A stretch of 64,000 nucleotides of DNA from Calamus simplicifolius (taxonomy: Eukaryota; Streptophyta; Magnoliopsida; Arecales; Arecaceae): assembly GCA_900491605.1 (NCBI GenBank), contig UESW01004630.1, positions 415,421 through 479,420 on the forward strand, given 5' to 3'. Each line of letters begins with the position of its first letter. The first letter of the stretch is position 1. The notes beneath the pieces were generated by a model. That model made no database searches. It was given only the letters and a program-made list of their open reading frames with translations, and was not told where the DNA came from. Shown here one piece after another: positions 23,254-33,364 of this stretch. The translations under genes and the position numbers were made by a program.

Positions 23254-24622
23254 ATTATTGATGCTTATATAAACTCTATCTCGCTGCACAACTTCGTACC
23301 TTCGTGACAACTAGCACATATGCGCATGCAAAGCATTGAATAAGGTCATGACAAATGGTTTTTATAAAGAAATGCGTAACAGATAATGAAGATTGAGGAA
23401 TCCAAAGTTTTTTTTTTTGGTTTAAAAAATGAATGATATGGTTAGGATACAAAAAGCTGTGCTGGAACTGGAAAATGATTAGTTCTCCTATGTTTTAGGA
23501 CTGCAAATAGGTCGAATAATGCTTGACCTGTTTCAACCTAATTTTATATTCAAATTATAATTTTAGACTCAAACTCAATCCATTTATTGATGGGATTAAG
23601 TTTTAAAAAAGTTTAGACCTAACAAATTATTTGAATTAATTAGTTCGAGGCCAGTTATAATCGTTATGGAACCCAAGATATTTATGTTCAGGTTGGGATC
23701 GGATAGAATGTGTTTGTAATTAAGACAGGTACTACCTATTATTTGATAGCTAAAATCTAATAAATAATAACTAAAAATACTATTATTAAAAAATAAATAA
23801 GATTAAAAAGGCCCTTTTAAATTTAATTTTTGTTCAAATTATTTTAATTCTATCTTACCAATTAGTCATCTTCAAGTTTATAAATATGATTCTTAAAGTA
23901 TGTATTCATATACTTGAAGGCATTAGAAATAAAATCTAATAAACAAGTAATAAAGTATGAATAATTAGATATAATTACGTAAAGTAGATGAGAGAAGATT
24001 TAAGTATTAAGATGTAAAAGAAAATTAGTTTAAATAAGAATTTATTTAACAAATTGGCAAAAATAGTTGGAATAAAGAAAAATAAAAATTTATATAATTA
24101 ATATTTATGAACCAGAACAGATCATGTTTGAATTGGGTTTAGTCATCTTTTATTGTTAAAGTAGATCCAGATAAAATACGAATTAGGTTGGGTCTAATGG
24201 GTTGAAACCAACCCATTTACAACCTCATTGAGATTGCATTATAATGGTAGGGGTGAAGAATTGTTGTTTCTTCTTTAAATTTAAAGTTTTGCCTTCTTTT
24301 TATAGTATAAGATTTCACTATTTTTAATTTGTGATAATTGCACATTACTCATATGTGGTTTAGCTTGATTTTATTTTGCCCACTTGTGATTTGAAAAGTA
24401 TCACTTAGGCTGTGTTTGAAATAGGAGATAAGGATATCCCTTGTGATTTGAAAAGTATCACTTAGGCTGTGTTTCAAATAGGAGATAAGGGAGGATATCC
24501 TCTCTTATCCCCAAAAGCTATAACTACGAAGGATAAGTCTGAAAAAGGTTAACCAAAGAGGATAACCCGTGGTTAAACATGAGTTATCCTCTGAACTTAT
24601 TCCTTAGAAAACCTAGAAATAG
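23254..24622. other. spacer with possible MITE and a 57-bp tandem duplication
   Basis: At about 23502-24228 the ends GACTGCAAATAGGTCGA and, from the right, AGGTTGTAAATGGGTTGG are loosely inverted, like a decayed hAT MITE; I found no convincing target duplication. At 24383-24496 a 57-bp unit beginning CTTGTGATTTGAAAAGTATC is duplicated in tandem. No gene is seen. Confidence 0.45.
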
Positions 24623-26900
24623 TGTCACGCCGCGTGCCGGGCACGCAAGGCGTCACAAAATTTTTCACACATAACACTATTATATATAAAACCAAGCCAA
24701 TTACATCACTGAATACTAAAAGTCTTGGTTTGCAACCCTTACACACCACAATAATAAAGTTTGGGTATCAAGCCCTACACATAAGCAATACTGGGGTTAC
24801 AACAAAATAATGGGTCTTGATTTATTTAACAGAAGATCCATCACCCCAACCATCCATCTTCAATCTCGTGGACAAAAACATTGTAAGATTTTTATGAGCT
24901 TACACTCAATAAGTAAGCCAGTTATACAGTCAAATCATAGCATAACAATCTATAAGCATATAAATGATTTGCATGCTTAACATTCCACAAATACTCAAAC
25001 ATGCAATGTAAGTAAACCCACTGTTTATACTCTCAATGGTAGCTGTAAATGTGACCCACGGCCCTGCAATATCTCAATAGTGTACCAACAAGCATCCCCC
25101 TACTGAAAGGGTCCAGATACCAGGGTCACGCCATATCATAATCCATCAGAACACATACTCTATATGTGTGATGCCACCTCGAACCAAGCAGAACACATCC
25201 TCTAGATGTGTGATGCTACCTCATAGTAACTCAGAACACATCCTCTAGATGCGTGATGCCATCTCGAACCCAAGCATAACACATCCTCAAGACGTGTGAA
25301 CGGCATAAACAAGCAGAACACATCCTCTAGATGTGTAGGTGGCATAAATCATCAGAACACATCCTCTAGATGTGTGTGGCATAAATCATCAGAATACATC
25401 CTCTAGATATGTGTGTATGACATGATAAAGGAGAATCGCGGCGACACATAACACACCTCACATCATGCACAAACATATCAATAACATCTCTATATTGCAT
25501 AAATAGTGGATTATACTTACTGAACAATTGCATGTAATATATCATATCAATGTCATAATAACTGCATCTCTCATGCATAGCATCCACATATAAAATCATA
25601 GCACATAAACAACCATGTGTTCATAATATTCATCTACTTACAATTTAGCCAATATCCATAACAATTCTTTATGTCACAATATAATTCACAATTTAAATAT
25701 TCATATAATGAATAAAATAATTATTAGATACTGATAACTGGCTTACTTACCTCAGTACGCAATCCAACAGGTATATATATCAGCTAGTCAGATGTCTGAG
25801 CACCTACAGGATCATTTTACACAATTAATTTATTAGAAAAGAATATTAAAATGACCCTTAGAATTTCTACCCAGACTAGTTCACGGGCCCAACTTTGGGC
25901 TCGAATATCTCCCACTATACACACCCAATTGGGGAAGTAAAAATACCCCAAGAAACTAGAATTAACCCAGATTCTAGCCATATAATTATTTTGCTAATCC
26001 CGGCCCGTTACGGGGCCCAAAAACCAGCCTAAACTTTCATTGCTGCACGGCCCAAAAGCCCTGAACCGGCCAGCCCAGTCGCCCGGTTCAGCCAAGCCAT
26101 CCCGATCCCCTGTTTCACCGAACAGGGGACGGGGACCTAGCCGGCGGCCAGGGCCGCCGCCGGCCAAATTGAGGGCGGCTCGGCCGCCGGTGGCCAGGCC
26201 AGAGCCGGCCGCGGCGGCGGCCGGCCACCAATCCCCCTACTCTCTCTCAATTTCTCACTTCTTCTCTCTCACATCCGTGCGGCACGTCCCTGTGCCAGCG
26301 ACACGTCCCTGTGCCGGCGGCACGGCCGGACACCTTGGCCGGCCAGACCTCCACCGGATGCACGCCCGGCGCCGGTGGAGGCGACAGGCCGAAGCTCAGG
26401 CCCGGCGAGGCGGCGAGCACGCCGCCGGGCCCAAACCAACCGGTGGAAGCCGGTTCGGCTTCCGCCACCGCGCGAGAGAAGGGCCGATTGGCCCTCTCTT
26501 TCATCTCTCTCTCCACCACCACCCCGCCGGACACCTCCCCCGGTGCCAGCGGGGTCGCTGGCCGAAGCTCAGGCCCGGCGAGGTGGCAAGCACACCGCCG
26601 GGCCTGAACCAAGGGATCGGCCGGTCTCAACTCCATCTCTCTGTCTCTCGCACTCTCTGTCTCCCTCTCTATCTCTCTCTCTCTCACGCTCTCTCTCTCT
26701 CTAGAAGCCAGGGGTTTACCTGATAGAAATGGAAGCCAGGATGATGGAGGAAGTCTCCCTCCATCACATATGTAATCCCCCCGTGCAACGCATCAGTTTA
26801 AGGGTCCGGGAAAACGAAGCGCTTCACTGAGAGCGAAGCGTTACACTGCACAGGACCAAGTCCTGAACCTGGTTCACATGAACCGGAACCGGGTACTACA
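24623..26900 (-). repeat. 3' LTR of the Tekay element
   Basis: Minus-strand ends are TGTAGTACCCGG and GGCGTGACA. Compared with the right copy it lacks 33 bp just inside the GGCGTGACA end. It contains a very GC-rich block (26040-26620), a CT-rich tract (26635-26702) and a hairpin at 26820-26840. Confidence 0.92.
25147..25412 (-). repeat. tandem array of palindromic CACATC-CTCTA-GATGTG units, left LTR
   Basis: Seven or eight units of 35-45 bp each contain ACACATCCTCTAGATGTGT, an imperfect palindrome. The equivalent array in the right LTR is at about 31098-31370. Confidence 0.82.
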
Positions 26901-26915
26901 TCCTCCCCTCCTTAT
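26901..26915 (-). other. polypurine tract of the Tekay element
   Basis: The minus strand reads ATAAGGAGGGGAGGA directly before the TGTAGTACC that opens the 3' LTR. Confidence 0.88.
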
Positions 26916-27004
26916 AAAATTTCGGCCTCAAAATTGATACATGACCTCATAACTACGGATCAATCAAATTAATCAAGGTTAACAATCTTAGATAGATAAA
27001 TTAC

Positions 27005-27750
27005 CTTCAAATAATTGTGGATACTTCGTTTTAATTTCTTCCTCCAGCTCCCAAGTAGCCTCCCTCTCAGAGTGATTATTCCACTGAACTTTGACATAAG
27101 GGATGGTACGCTGCCTCAGAATCTGATCCTTGCGGTCCACGATACGCACAGATGCTCCTCATAAGATAAATCCTTCCTCAACTGAATAGGCTCATAAGCT
27201 ATAACATGACTGGGGTCTGAAACATATTTCCTCAGCATAGATACATGGAATACATTATGAACACCAGATAAAATCGGAGGCAGTGCTAAGCTGTATGCAA
27301 CCTCTCCAACTCTGCTCAAGATCTCAAAAGGTCCAATATAGCGTGGACTAAGCTTTCCTCTAACCCCGAATCTCATCACATCCTTGGTTGGTGATACCCT
27401 TAAGAAAACATGATCCCCAACCTGGAATTCTAACTCTCTCCTTCTGACATCAGCATAACTCTTTTGCCTGCTCTGAGCTGTACGAAGATGCTCCCTGATC
27501 AAATGCACCTTGTCAACTGTCTGCTGGATCAGCTCAGGGCCTAGCAATTTCCTTTCCCCTATGTCATCCCAACATAAAGGAGATCTGCACCTCCTACCGT
27601 ACAAAGCCTCAAATGGGGCCATCTGGATACTAGCTTGATAACTATTGTTATAAGCAAACTCCACCAAAGATAAGTGGTTATCCTAAGCCCCACCCAAGTC
27701 CATCACACAGGCTCGTAACATGTCCTCCAGAATCTGTATGGTCCTCTCTG
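27005..27750 (-). pseudogene. Tekay integrase C-terminus and chromodomain
   Basis: The 27116-27667 frame reads AYNNSYQASIQMAPFEALYG, GDHVFLRVSPTKDV, RGKLSPRYIGPFEIL and VFHVSMLRKY. After a frameshift near 27155 the minus strand continues RQRTIPYVKVQWNNHSEREA and TWELEEEIKTKYPQLF, a chromodomain that in this lineage is thought to direct integration to heterochromatin. A stop (TAG 27685-27683) lies at the start of this segment where the family has Trp. Confidence 0.88.
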
Positions 27751-27751
27751 A

Positions 27752-28402
27752 CTATCCATCAGACTGGGGATGATAAGCTGTGCTAAAGTTTAATTTGGTT
27801 CCCAAGGCCTTATGAAGATTCTTCCAAAACTGTGATACAAATCTGTTATCCCGGTCAGATACAATAGAGACAGGGACACCATGGAGTCTCACAATCTGCT
27901 CAATATACATGCTAGCCAATCTGTCACTCGAGACTCCAACTCTGAAAGGTAGGAAATGAGCTGACTTTGTCAGTCTGTCCACAATAACCCAAACTGCATC
28001 ATTACTCCTAGGTGTTTTGGGCAGACCAGTCACAAAATCCATAGTAATCTTTTCCCATTTCCACTGAGGAATCATCAAAGATTGAAGAGGTCCCGCAGGT
28101 TTTTGATGCTCGGCCTTCACCCGCTGACATACTAAGCACTTGGCCACAAACTGAGCAATATCCCTCTTCATCCCTTTCCACCAAAAATTCTCCTTTAAGT
28201 CTCTATACATTTTAGTACCACCAGGATGCACAGTATAGGGAGAGTAGTGAGCCTCCCACAAAATCTCGGCTTTCAACTCCTCATTGCTAGGTACACAAAG
28301 TCTACCTTCAAATCTCAGGGATCCATCATCCATTACATAAAATCCACTCTGAACTCCTGACTGAACAGCAACTTTAATTCTTTGAAGATCTGGATCTTCC
28401 AT
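27752..28402 (-). pseudogene. Tekay integrase zinc-binding and catalytic core
   Basis: The HHCC zinc region spans HYSPYTVHPGG through CLVCQRVK. The core follows with TMDFVTGLPKTPRSNDAVWV (first Asp), VSIVSDRDNRFVSQFW (second Asp) and AYHPQSDG just before the third acid. The frame is cut by TAG at 27754-27752 where a Gln codon is expected in this family. Otherwise the core looks intact. Confidence 0.9.
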
Positions 28403-28522
28403 CTGGAAGGACTTAATTCTATCAACAAGAGTCGGCTGAAGAATAAGTGCAGCAACAAGTCCATCAGACTGCTGTACTCTCAGTCCAATCTCCCACCTCT
28501 TGAGGTCCTTCAGAATGTGAGG

Positions 28523-29275
28523 CTAGGAGGTAAGCATAGTAGCTAACTCAGAAGAGGTCTTCCTACTCAAGACATCAGCCACAACATTAGCCTTCCCTGG
28601 ATGATAATGTAGATTCAGATCATAGTCCTTAAGAAGTTCCAACCACCTCCTCTGCCTCAAATTGAGCTCCTTCTGTGTGAAGATATATTTTAGACTCTTA
28701 TGGTCTGTATACACATCACACGACACCCCATAAAGATAATGCCGCCAAATCTTCAAAGCAAAAACCACCGCAGCTAATTTCAGATCATGAGTAGGATAGT
28801 TCTGCTCATAAGGCTTCAGCTGTCTGGAAGCATAGGCTATCACCTTTCCATTCTGCATTAGGACACATCCCAATCCTTTCCGAGAGGCATTAGTATAAAG
28901 TGTAAAACCCTCAGATCCTATCGAAAGAATAAGGATGGGAGCTGACACTAAACGCTGCTTTAACTCCTGAAAACTTTCCTCACACTCCTCTGACCAGTCA
29001 AACTTCACTCGTTTCTGGGTTAAACGAGTTAGGGGTAGAGCGATGCGGGAGAAGTCTTCCACAAATTTTCGATAATACCCGGCTAGCCCCAAGAAGCTTC
29101 TGACTTCAGCCACATTGGAAGGTCGGCTCCAGCTAGTAATAGCTTCAATCTTCTTCGGGTCCACAGAAATGCCATCCGCAGAAATTACGTGACCCAAGAA
29201 AGCTACTTGGTCCAACCAAAATTTACTTCTGCAGCTTGGCGTAAAGCTTCTTCTCCCAAAGAGTCTGAAGCACAA
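28523..29275 (-). pseudogene. Tekay RT connection and RNase H
   Basis: The frame starts with the RT thumb/connection (FLGHVISADGISVDPKKIEA and GLAGYYRKFVEDFSRIALPL) and enters RNase H (TLYTNASRKGLGCVLMQNGK, YTDHKSLKYIF, ADVLSRKTS). The first RNase H catalytic Asp is replaced by Asn (codon AAT at 28891-28889 on the minus strand). RNase H activity should therefore be lost. The RT frame at 29223 overlaps this one, a frameshift near 29250. Confidence 0.9.
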
Positions 29276-30002
29276 TCCTCAAGTGATCCTCATGCTCCCT
29301 GAGACTCTTAGAATAGATCAAAATATCATCAATAAATACAACCACAAACTGATCCAAGTATGGCCTAAACACTCTGTTCATCAAATCCATGAACACTGCC
29401 GGGGCATTGGTCAACCCAAACGACATCACCAAAAACTCATAATGGCCATATCTAGTTCTGAAAGCTGTCTTAGGCACATCCCCATCCTTGACTTTAAGCT
29501 GATGATAACCTGACCTGAGATCAATCTTAGAGAATACCCGGGCTCCTTGAAGTTGGTCAAACAAGTCATCAATCCTTGGCAAAGGGTACTTATTTCGCAC
29601 TGTCACCTTGTTGATTTCCCGGTAATCAATGCATAGCCAAAGACTGCCATCCTTCTTCTTAACAAATAGAACTGGAGTACCCCAAGGAGAAGCACTAGGC
29701 CTGATAAATCTCCGATCTAGGAGTTCCTGCAATTGGTCCTTCAACTCTTTTAGCTCAGCCGGGGCCATACGATAAGGGGCCTTGAATATAGGTCCAGTTC
29801 CAGGAATCAAATCAATGGAGAACTCAACCTCCCGGTCAGGGGGAAACTCCGATAATTCATCCGGAAAGACATCAGGGAATTCTCTAGCTATAGGAATATC
29901 CTCCAACTTGGTCTCTTTCTTTTGAAGATCATTAATAATAGCAAGAAATCCTTGGCCACCACTCCTCAGATACTTTTCAGCCTGTAGTGCCGAAATAAAC
30001 AC
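29223..30002 (-). pseudogene. Tekay reverse transcriptase
   Basis: Reads IDLIPGTGPIFKAPYRMAPA, WGTPVLFVKKKDGSLWLCID, VFSKIDLRSGYHQLKVKDGD and the catalytic VVVFIDDILIYSKSLREHED (FIDD in place of YVDD, common in gypsy elements). The RT polymerase core is uninterrupted. The N-terminal part joins the protease linker in another frame. Confidence 0.92.
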
Positions 30003-30411
30003 TGAGGCTAGAAGTTTTGGCCACCAGTAAAACTAAATTCGAGCTGACAAGGAATTTTGAAGTTGACGATCTTCTGAAATAGTCTACAGAAGCATGATAG
30101 GAAGCTAACCAATCCATGCCAAGGATAACATCAACGAATTTCAGTGGAAGGACAATAAGATTGGCATTCAGCTTCCTATCCTCAATGATAATCAAGCAGG
30201 ATTTGCATACAGTATCAACTTTCATAGTATCACCATTTGGAAAGGCAATGTGTAATTCATGGTCTAGAGATTCAGGTGTCAATGATGCATTCTTGCCAAG
30301 ATAGGTATCAGATATAAACGAATGCATGGCACCCGGATCAATTAGAGTCTTAGCATAATCATTGCCTACCCTAATCATTCCTGTTATATTAGTTGTGGTT
30401 AATATCATCAT
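29977..30411 (-). pseudogene. Tekay aspartic protease
   Basis: The frame holds ITGMIRVGNDYAKTLIDPGA with the active-site Asp-Pro-Gly of this clade, then HSFIS and the second half VILGMDWLASYHASVDY. It would mature Gag-Pol. No capsid or zinc-knuckle sequence lies upstream; only about 100 bp separate it from the primer site. The Met near the start is not the true polyprotein start. Confidence 0.88.
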
Positions 30412-30509
30412 GAGCTAAAGTGTCAGGTTTCTCTAAGTATAATGTCATCAAAATATGTTCTCTACGCGTTATCATGTCAATATATCTGTGTCCCTAGGGT
30501 CATAACCTG

Positions 30510-30522
30510 GCTCTGATACCAC
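30510..30522 (-). other. Tekay primer-binding site (initiator tRNA-Met)
   Basis: The minus strand reads TGGTATCAGAGCC, a full match to the usual initiator-Met site, six bases inside the 5' LTR. Confidence 0.92.
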
Positions 30523-30528
30523 TAAAGC

Positions 30529-32808
30529 TGTCACGCCCCAGACCCAATATCGGGCTAGGGTGACAACCCGCCGCGTACCGGGCACGCAAGGCGTCACAAA
30601 ATTTTTCACACATAACACTATTATATATAAAACCAAGCCAATTACATCACTGAATACTAAAAGTCTTGGTTTACAACCCTTACACACCACAATAATAAAG
30701 TTTGGGCATCAAGCCCTACACATAAGCAATACTGGGGTTACAACAAAATAATGGGTCTTGATTTATTTAATAGAAGATCCATCACCCCAACCATCCATCT
30801 TCAATCTCGTGGCTCTGACAAAAATATTGTAAGATTTTTATGAGCTTACACTCAATAAGTAAGCCACGTTATACAGTCAAATCATAGCATAACAATCTAT
30901 AAGCATATAAATGATTTGCATGCTTAACATTCCACAAATACTCAAACATGCAATGTAAGTAAACCCACTATTTATACTCTCAATGGTAGCTGTAAATGTG
31001 ACCTACGGCCCTACAATATCTCAATAGTGTACCAACAAGCATCCCCCTACTGAAAGGGTCCAGATACCAGGGTCACGCCATATCATAATCCACCAGAACA
31101 CATACTCTATATGTGTGATGCCACCTCGAACCAAGCAGAACACATCCTCTAGATGTGTGATGCCACCTCATAGTAACTCAGAACACATCCTCTAGATGCA
31201 TGATGTCATCTCGAACCCAAGCAGAATACATCCTCAAGACGTGTGAATGGCATAAACAAGCAGAACACATCCTCTAGACGTGTAGGTGGCATAAATCATC
31301 AGAACACATCCTCTAGATGTGTGTGGCATAAATCATCAGAACACATCCTCTAGATGTGTGTGTGGTATGACATGATAAAGAAGAACCGCGGCGACATATA
31401 ACAGCACCTCACATCATGCACAAACATATCAATACATCTCTATATTACATAAACAGTGGATTATACTTACTGAACAATTGCATGTAATATATCATATCAA
31501 TGTCATAATAACTGCATCTCTCATGCATAGCATCCACATATGAAATCATAGCACATAAACAACCATGTGTTCATAATATTCATCTACTTACAATTTAGCC
31601 AATATCCATAACAATTCTTTATGTCACAATATAATTCACAATTTAAATATTTATAATGAATAAAATAATTATTAGATACTGATAACTGGCTTACTTACCT
31701 CAGTACGCAATCCAACAGGTATATATATCAGCTAGTCAGATGTCTGAGCACCTACAGGATCATTTTACACAATTAATTTATTAGAAAAGAATATTAAAAT
31801 GATCCTTAGAATTTCTATCCATAATAGTTCACGGGCCCAACTTTGGGCTCGAATATCTCCCACTATACACACCCAATTAGGGAAGTAAAAATACCAAGAA
31901 ACTAGAATTAACCCAGATTCTAGCCATATAATTATTTTGCTAATCCCGACCCATTACGGGGCCCAAAAACCAGCCCAAACTTTCATTGCTGCACGGTCCA
32001 AAAGCCCTGAACCGGCCGGCCCAGTTCAGCCAAGCCATCCGATCCCCTGTTTCACCGAACAGGGGACGGGGACCTAGCCGGCGGCCAGGGCCGCCGCGCC
32101 AAATTGAGGGCGGCCCGGCCGCCGGTGGCCGGGCCAGAGCCGGCCGCCGCCGCGGCCGGCCACCAATCCTCCTACTCTCTCTCAATTTCTCACTTCTTCT
32201 CTCTTACATCCGCGCGGCACGTCCCTGTGCCGGCGGCACGGCCGCCACCTTGGCCGGCCGGACCTCCACCGGACGCACGCCCGGCGCCGGTAGAGGCGAC
32301 AGGCCGAAGCTCAGGCCCGGCGAGGCGGCGAGCACGCCGCCGGGCCCGAACCAACCGAGAACCGGCTTCGCCACCGCACAAGAGAAGGGCCGATTGGCCC
32401 TCTCTCTCATCTCTCTCCCACCACCACCCCGCCGGACACCTCCCCCGGTGCCGACGGGGTCGCCGGCCGAAGCTCAGGCCCGGCGAGGCGGCGAGCATGC
32501 TGCCGGGCCTGAACCAAGGGATCGGCCGGTCTCAACTCCATCTCTCTGTCTCTCACGCTCTCTCTGTCTTCCTCTCTGTCTCTCTCTCTCACACACTCTC
32601 TCTCTCTCTAGAAGCCAAGGGTTTACCTGATAGAAAGGGAAGCCAGGATGATGGAGGGAGTCTTCCTCCATCACATATTTAATTCCCCCGCGCAACGCAT
32701 CGGTTTAAGGGTCCGGGAAAACGAAGCGCTTCGCTGAGAGCGAAGCGTTACGCTGCACAGGACCAAGTCCTGAACCTGGTTCACATGTACCGGGAACCGG
32801 GTACTACA
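30529..32808 (-). repeat. 5' LTR of the Tekay element
   Basis: A 2,280-bp LTR nearly identical to the left copy, with intact TGTAGTACC and GGCGTGACA ends on the minus strand. A perfect 9-bp hairpin (CGCTTCGCT, loop GAG) lies at 32727-32747. The left copy has one mismatch in it. ORFs over the GC-rich block are not genes. Confidence 0.93.
31098..31370 (-). repeat. tandem array of palindromic CACATC-CTCTA-GATGTG units, right LTR
   Basis: Same array as at 25147-25412, with small differences between copies. Confidence 0.82.
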
Positions 32809-32813
32809 AATAG

Positions 32814-33364
32814 TTAAAGCTATCCCTTGAGACAACCCAGTTGAGATAAAGGTTGAAATTTCTATTTTGAGTTTTGTAAGCCCTAGAAATTGGTAATTTC
32901 TAATTTTTCTTCTTAGTCTTCTTGTTGTTGGGGCTACAGTATGTTAGATTTTCTAATTTTTTAGGGATTCATGCATGTTGGAATTTTTTGTATCGATTTC
33001 TTTGCAAGAGTATAATATATTGGATTTTCCTAAGCAATTGAGGACCACAATAGTTTTGATTGCCAATTTGTTCTTCAAACTTGACTTCCATGAATTTTGA
33101 TATCTAATGATTGGAGTTTTGGGGTTCCTTCAATATTGTTGTTGGGGCTTGTATCAGTATTATGATCACTGTAGATTGTATTCTATAGTCTCTATAAAAT
33201 CTTAGTAAAATATTTCATCTTGGATTATTATAGTCCACAATTAGTATAAAAAATGGTCCAACTTTGATGGTGGTCCACATGGCTATTTTTGTTCTTGTCC
33301 ATTTCCATATTGCATGCATAATTGTTAGTAGTTTATATGCATATTAATATTTTTTATTATTGTG
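32814..33364 (+). other. 5' flank of the MULE gene
   Basis: AT-rich DNA between the Tekay insertion and the MULE coding start. It is probably MULE leader or intron sequence, continuous with 24500-24622 before the Tekay insertion. No ORF is recognised. Confidence 0.4.

Larger units (their letters stand above)
24623..32808 (-). mobile_element. Tekay-type Ty3/gypsy chromovirus lacking gag
   Basis: Two 2.28-kb LTRs enclose a minus-strand pol in gypsy order PR-RT-RH-INT-chromodomain. The element is flanked by AATAG at 24618-24622 and 32809-32813, an exact 5-bp duplication, so both ends are original. Primer site and polypurine tract are intact. The LTRs differ at three positions in the roughly 220 aligned bases after the 33-bp gap, so insertion is fairly recent. 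There is no gag between the primer site (30510) and protease (30411), and pol has stops and shifts, so this copy must have relied on proteins from others. Confidence 0.93.

Noticed and set aside
23502..24228. A confident MITE call
   Set aside because: The inverted ends match only loosely and no target duplication was found, so it is mentioned only as possible.
25147..25412. CRISPR-like array because of regular short repeats
   Set aside because: Units vary in length and sequence, spacers are repeats themselves, and the array is inside an LTR of a plant element.
26040..26723. Long ORFs (up to 227 codons) on both strands in the GC-rich part of the Tekay LTR, also at 31986-32682
   Set aside because: They occur in several frames on both strands inside an LTR, are Pro/Arg/Ser low-complexity, and the two LTR copies do not keep the same frame.
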